In this document: piece after piece, positions 1 to 7,350 of the stretch
How positions within the stretch are numbered: position 1 is the stretch's first letter
Layout: every line of letters starts with the position of its first letter
Source of the DNA: Pedobacter sp. Leaf194
GTDB taxonomy: Bacteria; Bacteroidota; Bacteroidia; Sphingobacteriales; Sphingobacteriaceae
Length of the DNA stretch: 64,000 nt
NCBI RefSeq assembly: GCF_001423945.1
Contig: NZ_LMPU01000001.1
Location: 677,970 to 741,969 of the forward strand
Direction of reading: 5' to 3'
Translations under genes and position numbers: made by a program
Notes under the pieces: model-generated
Database searches by the model: none
Seen by the model: only the letters and a program-made list of their open reading frames with translations
What the model was told of the DNA's origin: nothing

Positions 1-210
1 TTTGCGGGCTTCTTTTTTCTCCAGAAAATCTTCAGGATTAAAGTTTTTAACCTCACAAGCGAATTTGGTTTTAAACTTTTCAGTGTCAAAACCTACAATA
101 GGAGCAGCGCCACTCACCCCATTAGTCAATCCTTCCCAAAAATCAGGAACATTATTGCCTATAGGAGTGAGCGCACCCAACCCTGTTACTACTACTCTTT
201 TTAATTCCAT
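1..210 (-). CDS. fabF: Beta-ketoacyl-ACP synthase II, FabF (N-terminal part, cut by window edge)
   Basis: Reading the minus strand from the ATG at 208-210 gives MELKRVVVTGLGALTPIGNN and continues open to the window edge (70 residues seen). This is the typical FabF N-terminus, with the VVVTGxG(A/M)xTPxG signature followed by a VSGAAPIVGFD segment. FabF condenses malonyl-ACP with growing acyl-ACP in the cytoplasmic type II fatty acid synthesis pathway. The catalytic Cys-His-His lies outside the window. It starts 21 bp downstream of acpP on the same strand, the common acpP-fabF operon order, so the two are probably cotranscribed. The identification rests on the N-terminus and the neighbour. Confidence 0.93.
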   Translation of the reverse strand, partial: MELKRVVVTGLGALTPIGNNVPDFWEGLTNGVSGAAPIVGFDTEKFKTKFACEVKNFNPEDFLEKKEARK

Positions 211-231
211 TTATACTGAAAAAGCGTAATT

Positions 232-468
232 CTATTTAACGTTTTTTTCCAAATAAGCAATCGCTTGACCAACTGTACCGATGGTTTCAGCCTGATCATC
301 AGGAATAGCTACATTAAATTCTTTTTCAAATTCCATAATTAATTCTACGGTATCTAAAGAATCTGCACCCAAATCGTTGGTGAATGAAGCCTCTGGCGTA
401 ACTTCGCTTTCGTCAACACCTAGTTTTTCTACGATAATAGCCTTAACTCTTGAAGCAATATCAGACAT
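232..468 (-). CDS. acpP: Acyl carrier protein
   Basis: This 78-residue acidic protein carries the 4'-phosphopantetheine attachment motif [10 protein letters not shown], with the modified serine at residue 37. Its size and the motif position match AcpP closely. It shuttles acyl chains between fatty acid synthesis enzymes in the cytoplasm. It is first in an operon with fabF, which starts 21 bp downstream. A promoter-like pair lies 30-65 bp upstream on the minus strand. No anomalies are seen. Confidence 0.98.
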   Translation of the reverse strand: MSDIASRVKAIIVEKLGVDESEVTPEASFTNDLGADSLDTVELIMEFEKEFNVAIPDDQAETIGTVGQAIAYLEKNVK

Positions 469-501
469 AATTTTATAATTTAATGGTTAAATAATTCTGT
501 G

Positions 502-532
502 CAAAGAAAAATAAATTCTTACAATTTTCAAA
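502..532 (-). promoter_or_regulatory. Candidate Bacteroidota-type promoter for acpP-fabF
   Basis: On the minus strand TTTG (529-532) is followed after about 19 bases by TTTCTTTG (502-509), which matches the Bacteroidota -7 consensus TAnnTTTG at 7 of 8 positions. It would give a leader of roughly 30 bases before the acpP ATG. The call is by consensus only. Confidence 0.45.
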
Positions 533-625
533 TGTTTTTATTTCGAACCGAAATTTTGGCTCTCAAATAACAAGCGAATATAGAATTAGTTTTTTAATTT
601 CGTTCTGTAAATAATTTATTTCGCT

Positions 626-1045
626 TTGAATAAAACTTATCTAAAATTAACCTTAGACCTTGATTTCATACTGATTGCAATAACTGCGCCGCTTAAAGAT
701 TATGTTTTGTGCCACAAAATTAATACGCGTTTAAACACACACTTTGTTAAAGTTGAAGATCATGAAATTTTTTTCAACGTTGATGAGCCGGCCTGGTCTT
801 TCTCTAAATACTACTTTTTTGTAGAACAGGGGGAGGTTGAGTATTACCTGATTAGTAATAAAAGCAGTGATGGCGTGTTGGTTCCGGAAATGAGTAATGT
901 AGATTTTTTCATCATAATAAAAGAATTTATTGATAAAGAAGATTTAAATTATCTGATAAACGGATTAAACAAACTGCCTGATATACAGGTAGCTGCAAAA
1001 ATCGAACCCACTAAATTGAAATCGAAAGAGAATTTGGTAATATAA
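626..1045 (+). CDS. IPExxxVDY family protein
   Basis: This 139-residue protein has no signal peptide and is divergent from acpP. Residues around 87-95 read VPEMSNVDFF, a conservative version of the IPExxxVDY signature that names a Bacteroidota-restricted family often found beside acpP-fabF and pyruvate kinase. The start is a TTG codon; no ATG in this frame lies near the expected N-terminus. The molecular function of the family is unknown to me. Context next to fatty acid synthesis and pyk is conserved in the phylum but does not define a role. Confidence 0.8.
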   Translation: MNKTYLKLTLDLDFILIAITAPLKDYVLCHKINTRLNTHFVKVEDHEIFFNVDEPAWSFSKYYFFVEQGEVEYYLISNKSSDGVLVPEMSNVDFFIIIKEFIDKEDLNYLINGLNKLPDIQVAAKIEPTKLKSKENLVI

Positions 1046-1059
1046 AAATTATATACTTG

Positions 1060-1074
1060 GTGTATTAAATACAC
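1060..1074. promoter_or_regulatory. 15-bp perfect palindrome upstream of pyk
   Basis: GTGTATT-A-AATACAC is a perfect inverted repeat with 7-bp arms, 15 bp after the stop of the upstream gene and about 120 bp before pyk. It has no T-run, so it is not a convincing intrinsic terminator. It could be an operator for pyk; nothing else supports this. Confidence 0.25.
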
Positions 1075-1192
1075 TATATTTGAGGGTTATAAAACACTGT
1101 ACAAAACAAAATAAATATAAAATTTAATGCGGTTTAATTAATTTTAACTAATTAATTGAGACAACAAACAGCATTGCTAAATCAAATATTAA

Positions 1193-2623
1193 ATGAAACC
1201 TTTTCATTCCAGAACAAAAATTGTAGCCACACTCGGCCCCGCTTCAGCTAAACCAGATGTATTATATAGTATGTTTAATGCCGGTTTAGATGTTTGTCGT
1301 TTAAATTTCTCTCACGGTTCTCAGGCAGATCATCAGGCGGTTTTGGACACCATTCGCGAACTGAATAAAAAATATGATTACAACGTTGGTATTTTAGCCG
1401 ATTTACAAGGACCGAAAATTCGTATCGGTTTGGTTAAAGAAGGTGGTATTAACCTTATCAATGGCGCAACCACCGTAATTACTACAAATGAATGTATCGG
1501 TAACGAAGAACGCATTTACATTACGTATCAAAACTTTCCTCAGGATGTTCAGGCTGGAGAGATTATCTTATTAGATGACGGAAAACTTCAGATGAAAGTT
1601 ATTTCGACCAACTTGAAAGATGAAGTTGTGTGCGAAATTGTTCATGGCGGGATTTTAACATCAAGAAAGGGTGTAAACCTTCCAAATACAAAGGTTTCTA
1701 TTCCATCATTAACGCCGGAAGACCGCGAAAACCTGGAATTTGTTCTTGAAAACGATGTTGAATGGATCGGCTTATCTTTTGTTCGTAAGGCGGAAGATAT
1801 TATCGAGCTTAAAAAAATAATCGCTGAGCGTGGTAAAACTGCCCGCGTAATTGCAAAAATTGAAAAACCTGAAGCCATTGCCAACATCGATGAAATTATA
1901 GCCGTTACCGATGGTATTATGGTTGCTCGTGGAGATTTGGGTGTTGAGTGTCCGATGGAGGAAGTTCCGTTATTGCAAAAAATGATTGTTGCAAAATGTA
2001 GAGCTGCATCTAAACCTGTTATCGTAGCAACGCAAATGCTCGAAAGCATGATTACAACCCCTAGGCCTACACGTGCTGAGGTAAACGACGTTGCAAACTC
2101 TGTATTGGATGGTGCTGATGCAGTGATGCTAAGTGGCGAAACTTCGGTTGGTGAATTTCCTTTAATCGTTATCGAAACGATGCAGAAAATTATTCAAAAC
2201 ATAGAAGAAAACAATTATCCGTTTAATCCTGATAAGTTCTTGAAACCAAAATCTGCTTCTTTTTTAAGTGATGCAATTTGTGATTCAGCATGTTTTCTAG
2301 CTAAACAAACAAATGCAGTAGGCATCGTTTCTATGACGTTAAGCGGTTACACTGCTTTCGAAATTTCGAGTCACCGCCCGGAAGCATTAACTTTTATTTT
2401 TACAAGCAACAGGGCTTTGCTAAACGCTGTAAGTTTACTTTGGGGTGTAAGAGGCTTCTATTACGATAAATGGGAGAGCACCGATAACACAATTATTGAA
2501 GTTAACGAATTCTTGAAAAGCAAAAAACTGGTTAAACAAGGTGATATTGTTATTAACACTGCCGCTATCCCTATGGAGGCAAAAGGTAAAACCAATATGC
2601 TAAAAATTACTGTTATCGATTAA
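1193..2623 (+). CDS. pyk: Pyruvate kinase
   Basis: This 476-residue protein begins with the pyruvate kinase signature TKIVATLGPAS and has the N-domain Arg-Asn-Phe-Ser-His segment (CRLNFSHG), the Mg/K-binding DLQGPKIRIG, the catalytic lysine region VIAKIEKPEAI and the metal-binding VARGDLGVE. It converts phosphoenolpyruvate and ADP to pyruvate and ATP, the last step of glycolysis. Length agrees with bacterial type I/II enzymes. A strong intrinsic terminator follows, so it probably forms a transcription unit alone or with the upstream IPExxxVDY gene. Confidence 0.97.
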   Translation: MKPFHSRTKIVATLGPASAKPDVLYSMFNAGLDVCRLNFSHGSQADHQAVLDTIRELNKKYDYNVGILADLQGPKIRIGLVKEGGINLINGATTVITTNECIGNEERIYITYQNFPQDVQAGEIILLDDGKLQMKVISTNLKDEVVCEIVHGGILTSRKGVNLPNTKVSIPSLTPEDRENLEFVLENDVEWIGLSFVRKAEDIIELKKIIAERGKTARVIAKIEKPEAIANIDEIIAVTDGIMVARGDLGVECPMEEVPLLQKMIVAKCRAASKPVIVATQMLESMITTPRPTRAEVNDVANSVLDGADAVMLSGETSVGEFPLIVIETMQKIIQNIEENNYPFNPDKFLKPKSASFLSDAICDSACFLAKQTNAVGIVSMTLSGYTAFEISSHRPEALTFIFTSNRALLNAVSLLWGVRGFYYDKWESTDNTIIEVNEFLKSKKLVKQGDIVINTAAIPMEAKGKTNMLKITVID

Positions 2624-2640
2624 GTTTTAAACTTTCGATG

Positions 2641-2678
2641 AAAAAATGCTCCGGAATAATTTCCGGAGCATTTTTTTT
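2641..2678 (+). terminator. Intrinsic terminator of pyk
   Basis: A perfect 16-bp stem (2641-2656 with 2661-2676) around a TAAT loop, with the GC-rich core TGCTCCGGAA, ends in eight T. It lies 17 bp after the pyk stop. Confidence 0.9.
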
Positions 2679-2711
2679 ATCAATAAAAAATATAATTTTG
2701 CAATCCCACAC

Positions 2712-2797
<86 letters not shown>

Positions 2798-2889
2798 TTT
2801 TTATCATAAGCATACTGGCAACTTCATAAATCTAAATCGTTCAACCTGCCTCATTTTAACCAACTTTTATTAGTTGCGTTCATTTTCTC

Positions 2890-2918
2890 TTTGTATTATT
2901 ATTGATAAATTAATTTCG
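2890..2918 (+). promoter_or_regulatory. Candidate promoter of the S9 peptidase gene
   Basis: TTTG at 2890-2893 and TAATTTCG at 2911-2918 (7 of 8 to TAnnTTTG) are separated by 17 bp, the geometry of Bacteroidota sigma-A promoters. The ATG follows 45 bp later. Confidence 0.45.
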
Positions 2919-2962
2919 AAATCGAAAACAGTATTAATTTTATCGCAAGAACAAACCTTAAT

Positions 2963-5104
2963 ATGAATAAATATTTACTTTCTGTAACCGTATGCATAGT
3001 TGCGGCTACAGCAAATGCCCAGCAGGGTAGCCCCCTAACTGCTAAAGACTATGAGCATGCCGAAAGTTTTCTGAGTTACAACACTGCAAAATACATCGAC
3101 CACAGTTTTTCGCAGCCAAATTGGCTTGAGGGAGATAAATTCTGGTATACCACAAGGACTGCTGATGGAGAGCAAACATTTTTAGTTGATCCTTTGAAAA
3201 AAAGTAAAACGTTAACTACCGAATTTAAGAGCGGAGGAAGTGGGGCGCAAAACGTTCGTCGCGGTGGCCGCGGAGAAGTTGTTTCTCCAGATGGGAAAAA
3301 ATCCATCCTAATTAAGGATTACAATCTTTTTGTGAAGGATATCGCATCTGGAAGACTAACGCAGTTAACTACAGACGGCGTTAAAGATTACGGCTATGCA
3401 ACAGACAATGCGGGCTGGAAGCATAGCGATGGTGCAATTCTGCGTTGGTCGCCAGACTCAAAAAAAATTGCAACCTTTCAGCAAGACCAACGCAACTCTA
3501 AAGATATGTACCTGGTATCGACAAATGTTGGCGCTCCAAAACTTAGCGCCTGGAAGTATCCCTTGCCTGGCGATAAAGAGATTGCAACCATAAGAAGGGT
3601 TATTATAGATGTGGAAACACCAAAGGTTATTTCGCTAAATGTTCCGCCAGATCCGCACCGTGCAACTTTAAGTGACGACATTTCTAGCAGTGGCACTTTT
3701 GACGATATAGATTGGAAAGCAGATGGTTCTGAAGTTGCATTCGTATCAACATCCCGCGATCATAAAAATGAAAAATTCCGTATTGCAAATGCACAAACCG
3801 GCGCAGTACGCGAAGTATTTGAAGAAACTGTTAAAACGCAGTTTGAGTCTGGCCAGGGCGCCATTAACTGGAGATATTTGCCTGCAAGCAAAGAAATCTT
3901 ATGGTATTCGGAGCGTGATAACTGGGGGCATTTATATTTGTATGATGCAACTTCAGGAAAGGTAAAAAACCAGATAACCAAAGGAGACTGGGTAGTTACC
4001 CGCTTGTTAAAAGTAGACGAAAAAACGCGTACGTTATATTTTATTGCCAACGGTCAGGACAAAAAGAACCCATATTTCGGGCATTTCTACAAAATTGGTT
4101 TCGACGGTAAAAAACTGGTCGACTTAACGCCAGAAGTTGGAAACCACATGGTTTCAATATCACCTTCGGGCAATTATTTTATTGATACCTATTCTCAACC
4201 CGATGTTCCTGCTGTTAGTGTTTTCCGTAGTGTGGATGGAAAGCTAATTACAGAATTGGAAAAAACCGATGTTTCGCGGCTGGTGGCTACAGGCTGGAAA
4301 GCACCAACACCGGTATCGGTTAAGGCTGCTGATGGTAAAACTGACATCTATGGATTGGTTTTTACTCCAACCAAAATGGATGCGAGCAAAAAATATCCTG
4401 TAATCGATTACATTTATCCCGGGCCGCAGGGCGGAAGTGTTGGCAGCTGGTTTTTTGCAGCATCACGTGGTGATAACCAATGCCTCGCAGAATTGGGCTT
4501 TATTGTAGTGGTGATGGAAGGTACGAGCAATCCAGACCGTTCTAAAAGTTTTCACGACATGAACTACGGCAACATGGCAGAAAATACGCTTCCTGATCAA
4601 ATCACTTCCATTAGGCAGCTTGCCACAAAATATCCAATTGATACCACAAAAGTTGGTATTTGGGGCCACTCTGGCGGCGGTTTTGCAACTGCCGCAGCAA
4701 TGTTTCGCTACCCGGATTTTTTCAAAGTTGGCATTTCAGAATCAGGTAACCATGAAAACAGAAATTATGAGGATGATTGGGGCGAACGCTACAATGGTTT
4801 GGTAGAAAATGCAAATTACGATGCACAGGCTAATCAAAACTATGCTAAAAACCTAAAAGGGAAATTGATGCTTGTACATGGAATGATGGATGATAACGTG
4901 CCACCATACAACACTTTATTGGTTGTAGAAGCACTCGAGAAAGCAAATAAATCTTTCGATTTAGTTATTTTTCCAAATAGTGCACATGGTTACGGCGCTT
5001 ATTCGCCTTATATGATGCGAAGAAGATGGGACTATTTTGTTCAAAATTTACTTGGCGTTCAGCCGCCATACGATTACCAAATGAAGCCTCCAACGATGCG
5101 GTAA
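2963..5104 (+). CDS. Exported DPP-IV-like prolyl oligopeptidase (peptidase family S9)
   Basis: This 713-residue protein starts with a signal peptide ending in ANAQQ. It has a long beta-propeller-like N-terminal region (about residues 90-450, DPP-IV N-terminal type) and a C-terminal alpha/beta hydrolase domain. The catalytic triad can be placed: Ser570 in GHSGGGF, Asp643 or Asp644 in MMDDNV, His675 in SAHGYG. The family removes dipeptides from the N-terminus of peptides, usually after Pro or Ala, in the periplasm. Family and length fit dipeptidyl peptidase IV; the exact specificity cannot be read from the sequence. It is followed by its own terminator. Confidence 0.92.
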   Translation: MNKYLLSVTVCIVAATANAQQGSPLTAKDYEHAESFLSYNTAKYIDHSFSQPNWLEGDKFWYTTRTADGEQTFLVDPLKKSKTLTTEFKSGGSGAQNVRRGGRGEVVSPDGKKSILIKDYNLFVKDIASGRLTQLTTDGVKDYGYATDNAGWKHSDGAILRWSPDSKKIATFQQDQRNSKDMYLVSTNVGAPKLSAWKYPLPGDKEIATIRRVIIDVETPKVISLNVPPDPHRATLSDDISSSGTFDDIDWKADGSEVAFVSTSRDHKNEKFRIANAQTGAVREVFEETVKTQFESGQGAINWRYLPASKEILWYSERDNWGHLYLYDATSGKVKNQITKGDWVVTRLLKVDEKTRTLYFIANGQDKKNPYFGHFYKIGFDGKKLVDLTPEVGNHMVSISPSGNYFIDTYSQPDVPAVSVFRSVDGKLITELEKTDVSRLVATGWKAPTPVSVKAADGKTDIYGLVFTPTKMDASKKYPVIDYIYPGPQGGSVGSWFFAASRGDNQCLAELGFIVVVMEGTSNPDRSKSFHDMNYGNMAENTLPDQITSIRQLATKYPIDTTKVGIWGHSGGGFATAAAMFRYPDFFKVGISESGNHENRNYEDDWGERYNGLVENANYDAQANQNYAKNLKGKLMLVHGMMDDNVPPYNTLLVVEALEKANKSFDLVIFPNSAHGYGAYSPYMMRRRWDYFVQNLLGVQPPYDYQMKPPTMR

Positions 5105-5120
5105 TTCGTTAAATTGTTCA

Positions 5121-5153
5121 GAAAGGTCTCGATGTAAAATCGGGGCCTTTTTT
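5121..5153 (+). terminator. Intrinsic terminator after the S9 peptidase
   Basis: Arms AGGTCTCGAT (5124-5133) and ATCGGGGCCT (5139-5148) pair over 10 bp with two wobbles and are followed by TTTTT. It lies 19 bp past the stop codon. Confidence 0.75.
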
Positions 5154-5241
5154 GTAATTAAGAGAGGATAATGGTTAAGTTGTGTTAAATTTTAATGAAG
5201 CAAGATTGAAAAGGCTATTTTAGCGATAAGCTAATCATCCC

Positions 5242-5994
5242 ATGAAATTCTTTACCACCTTAATACTCCTGTTTATTCTTGGAAAAACCCAGGCGCAGCA
5301 AATAAACGGGCAAGTTCTGGATTATACATCGAAATTACCTGTGGATAATGTGGTTATAACCTATGGAAAGCAAACCATCATAACCACGGCTACGGGTAAG
5401 TTTTCTTTTCAACGAAATGGTTCAGACGAAACTGTTCAGCTAAATAAATTGGGTTACGAAAACTACCGCTTAAATTTAAAAAATAACTTCAAAGACCTAA
5501 CCATTTACCTGAAACCAATTGCTATAAATTTGAATGACGTGCTGGTGTTGCCTAAGCGGGATTACCTTGCTGATTCTTTAAAAATGCGACAGGATTATGC
5601 CAATGTTTTTGCCTACAAGGCACCAAGTGCGAAAGATATGCTTGTTAAAAAAGGATTGCGCTATCCAACTTTTGGGTCTAACTTAGTATCAAACTCAACC
5701 TCTTCAATTATTAGTCTGGATGTTTTAAAAACCATTGGCTTACTTACAAAAAATAAATCTTCAATATCGAAATTGCAAAAAGTACAGTTAAAGGAAGAAG
5801 AAAATAATTATGTTAACCACCGTTTTGACGCCGAAAAGATTGCAGTTATAACGAAGTTGGAAGGCGATTCTCTGCAAGCTTTTATTCGAAAATACCGACC
5901 AACTGCTGCTGAAATTAGAAAGATGAACGATTATCAAATCCTCATGTATGTAAAAAGGAGTTACAGTTTGTTTATTAAACCAAACAAAGATTAA
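5242..5994 (+). CDS. Exported protein with carboxypeptidase-like regulatory domain
   Basis: This 250-residue protein has a signal peptide (MKFFTTLILLFILGKTQAQQ) followed at about residues 20-95 by a CarboxypepD_reg-like beta-sandwich: INGQVLDYTSKLPVDNVVI, then a GKFSF turn and a LGYENYRL strand. Such domains are common at the N-terminus of Bacteroidota surface proteins, but here no receptor barrel follows. The C-terminal 150 residues are not recognised. It is probably periplasmic or outer-membrane associated; the role is unknown. Confidence 0.7.
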   Translation: MKFFTTLILLFILGKTQAQQINGQVLDYTSKLPVDNVVITYGKQTIITTATGKFSFQRNGSDETVQLNKLGYENYRLNLKNNFKDLTIYLKPIAINLNDVLVLPKRDYLADSLKMRQDYANVFAYKAPSAKDMLVKKGLRYPTFGSNLVSNSTSSIISLDVLKTIGLLTKNKSSISKLQKVQLKEEENNYVNHRFDAEKIAVITKLEGDSLQAFIRKYRPTAAEIRKMNDYQILMYVKRSYSLFIKPNKD

Positions 5995-6028
5995 CTTTAA
6001 CTGAAAATTTAGTGTTTAAGATTTTACT

Positions 6029-6706
6029 ATGGGAAAGAAAAGGCCGGCAATCAATGTAATCATAACCGGAACTACGGGAATGGTTGGCGAAGGGGTATTG
6101 ATACAATGTTTAAACAGCCCGGAAATTGATTCTATTTTGGTTATAAACCGTAAAACCTGCGGTTACACTCACCCAAAACTTAAAGAGATAATCCATCAGG
6201 ATTTTTTTGACTTCTCAAAAATCGAGAACGAATTAACTGGTTATAATGCCTGTTTTTTTTGTTTGGGGATAACTTCAGTTGGTGCCAGTGATGAGGTTTA
6301 TTACAAAATGACCTACACACTTACCATGCATGTGGCTCAAACTTTAAGTAGGCTGAATGAAAACATGACGTTCTGTTATGTTTCTGGTAGTGGCACGAAC
6401 GAAAACGGGCGTTTAAACTGGCAGAAGGTAAAGGGGAAAACTGAAAATGATTTAATGAAGCTACCTTTTGAACAGGTGTTCAACTTTAGGCCGGGCTTTA
6501 TTAAGCCAATGAAGGAGCAGAAATTTGCGCATAAATTTTATAACTACATCAATTGGATGTTTCCGATTGGGCGCTCTTTGTTTCCAAATGGTTTTTGTAA
6601 AATGACTGAACTTGCCCAAGCGATGATTAATACGTTAAGCCACAATAACGAAAGAAAGACTTTGGAGGGAAAAGAGATTATTGCGTTGGCTAACGAGCCG
6701 GTTTAG
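6029..6706 (+). CDS. NAD(P)-binding epimerase/dehydrogenase-like protein (atypical SDR)
   Basis: This 225-residue cytoplasmic protein opens with a Rossmann beta-alpha-beta: INVIITGTTGMVGEGVLIQ carries the GxxGxxG dinucleotide-binding signature. A CFFCLGITSVGAS strand and a CYVSGSGT segment at the active-site serine position follow. It resembles short NAD-dependent epimerase/HTATIP2-like proteins. The canonical YxxxK is not obvious, so catalysis is uncertain. No operon partner is evident. Confidence 0.75.
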   Translation: MGKKRPAINVIITGTTGMVGEGVLIQCLNSPEIDSILVINRKTCGYTHPKLKEIIHQDFFDFSKIENELTGYNACFFCLGITSVGASDEVYYKMTYTLTMHVAQTLSRLNENMTFCYVSGSGTNENGRLNWQKVKGKTENDLMKLPFEQVFNFRPGFIKPMKEQKFAHKFYNYINWMFPIGRSLFPNGFCKMTELAQAMINTLSHNNERKTLEGKEIIALANEPV

Positions 6707-6742
6707 CCCTGCAAATGATGTTTTCGAAGTTGGGATTAACCG

Positions 6743-6793
6743 AAAAAAAAGAAGATGTTTAATGTTGGTTTGTATCTTCCAACATTAAACATC
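6743..6793 (-). terminator. Intrinsic terminator of the 59-residue protein gene
   Basis: A perfect 15-bp stem (6754-6768 with 6779-6793) encloses a 10-base loop. On the minus strand it is followed by CTTCTTTTTTTT. It lies 12 bp beyond the stop of the small minus-strand gene and so supports that gene being real. Confidence 0.8.
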
Positions 6794-6804
6794 ATCTTAA
6801 TAAC

Positions 6805-6984
6805 TTACTTTTTATTGTCAACTTTGCGTTGGTTATCTTTGTTAGACGTTTGGTCTGAACGCTGACCGCCACCATTTGTAATGCCTTGCATCTTCTTGTC
6901 GACTTTCACATCGTGGTTTGCTCTGTCTGCTATAGAACTTCCCTGTCCTGTAGGGTTATTCTTCGGTGTGCTTACATTTTTCAT
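6805..6984 (-). CDS. Small basic hydrophilic protein, 59 residues
   Basis: The minus strand encodes MKNVSTPKNNPTGQGSSIAD and continues to a TAA at 6805, 59 residues in all. It is rich in Lys, Asn, Gln, Asp and Gly with no hydrophobic segment and no cysteine, so it is probably soluble and disordered. Support for a real gene: an intact reading frame closed by a textbook terminator 12 bp downstream, with no competing frame. I do not recognise a family. The composition resembles small stress-related hydrophilic proteins, which is only an impression. Confidence 0.6.
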   Translation of the reverse strand: MKNVSTPKNNPTGQGSSIADRANHDVKVDKKMQGITNGGGQRSDQTSNKDNQRKVDNKK

Positions 6985-7350
6985 AGGTAAAAATTTTTAG
7001 TTTAACATGATAAGAAAGCGTTGTAATAATAACGGATGACAAGCAATTATGTTTTTATTTTTTTAATGCCTTTAACCTGCGTTTGGAAAAGGTTTGTGTA
7101 GTACCTTTTCTTATAAACCCAATGGCAGCGGCAGCCCGTTTCCGATATTTTTAATCGGGAACGGCTACAGCGAACAGTGGGGCTACACTATCCAAATGTT
7201 ACTGACTGTACATTTCCAAAAAATATTTATATAATGTTTCCTTATTAAATCATCTACAACTTTTTGTATTAAATCGATTACTTGGATTGGTTTTTGTTTA
7301 ATTCGGTTATTACTTATTAATTTAGCCGAAACGGATTACAACAAAACAAA
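6985..7350. other. 365-bp intergenic region with a long imperfect hairpin (7082-7196)
   Basis: No gene is seen between the small minus-strand protein and the GH3 gene. The region contains nested inverted repeats: TTTGGA (7082-7087) with TCCAAA (7191-7196), GTGTAG (7096-7101) with CTACAC (7183-7188), and a central 13-bp stem (7133-7146 with 7154-7166, one bulged C and one wobble) around ATTTTTA. The hairpin core is much richer in GC than its AT-rich flanks. It could be a structured RNA, a degenerate dispersed repeat or a cruciform. A weak promoter-like pair (TTTG 7293-7296, TAATTTAG 7318-7325) precedes the GH3 gene. Confidence 0.5.

Noticed and set aside
2..229. 75-codon plus-strand frame at the left edge
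   Set aside because: It is the antisense of the fabF N-terminus on the minus strand.
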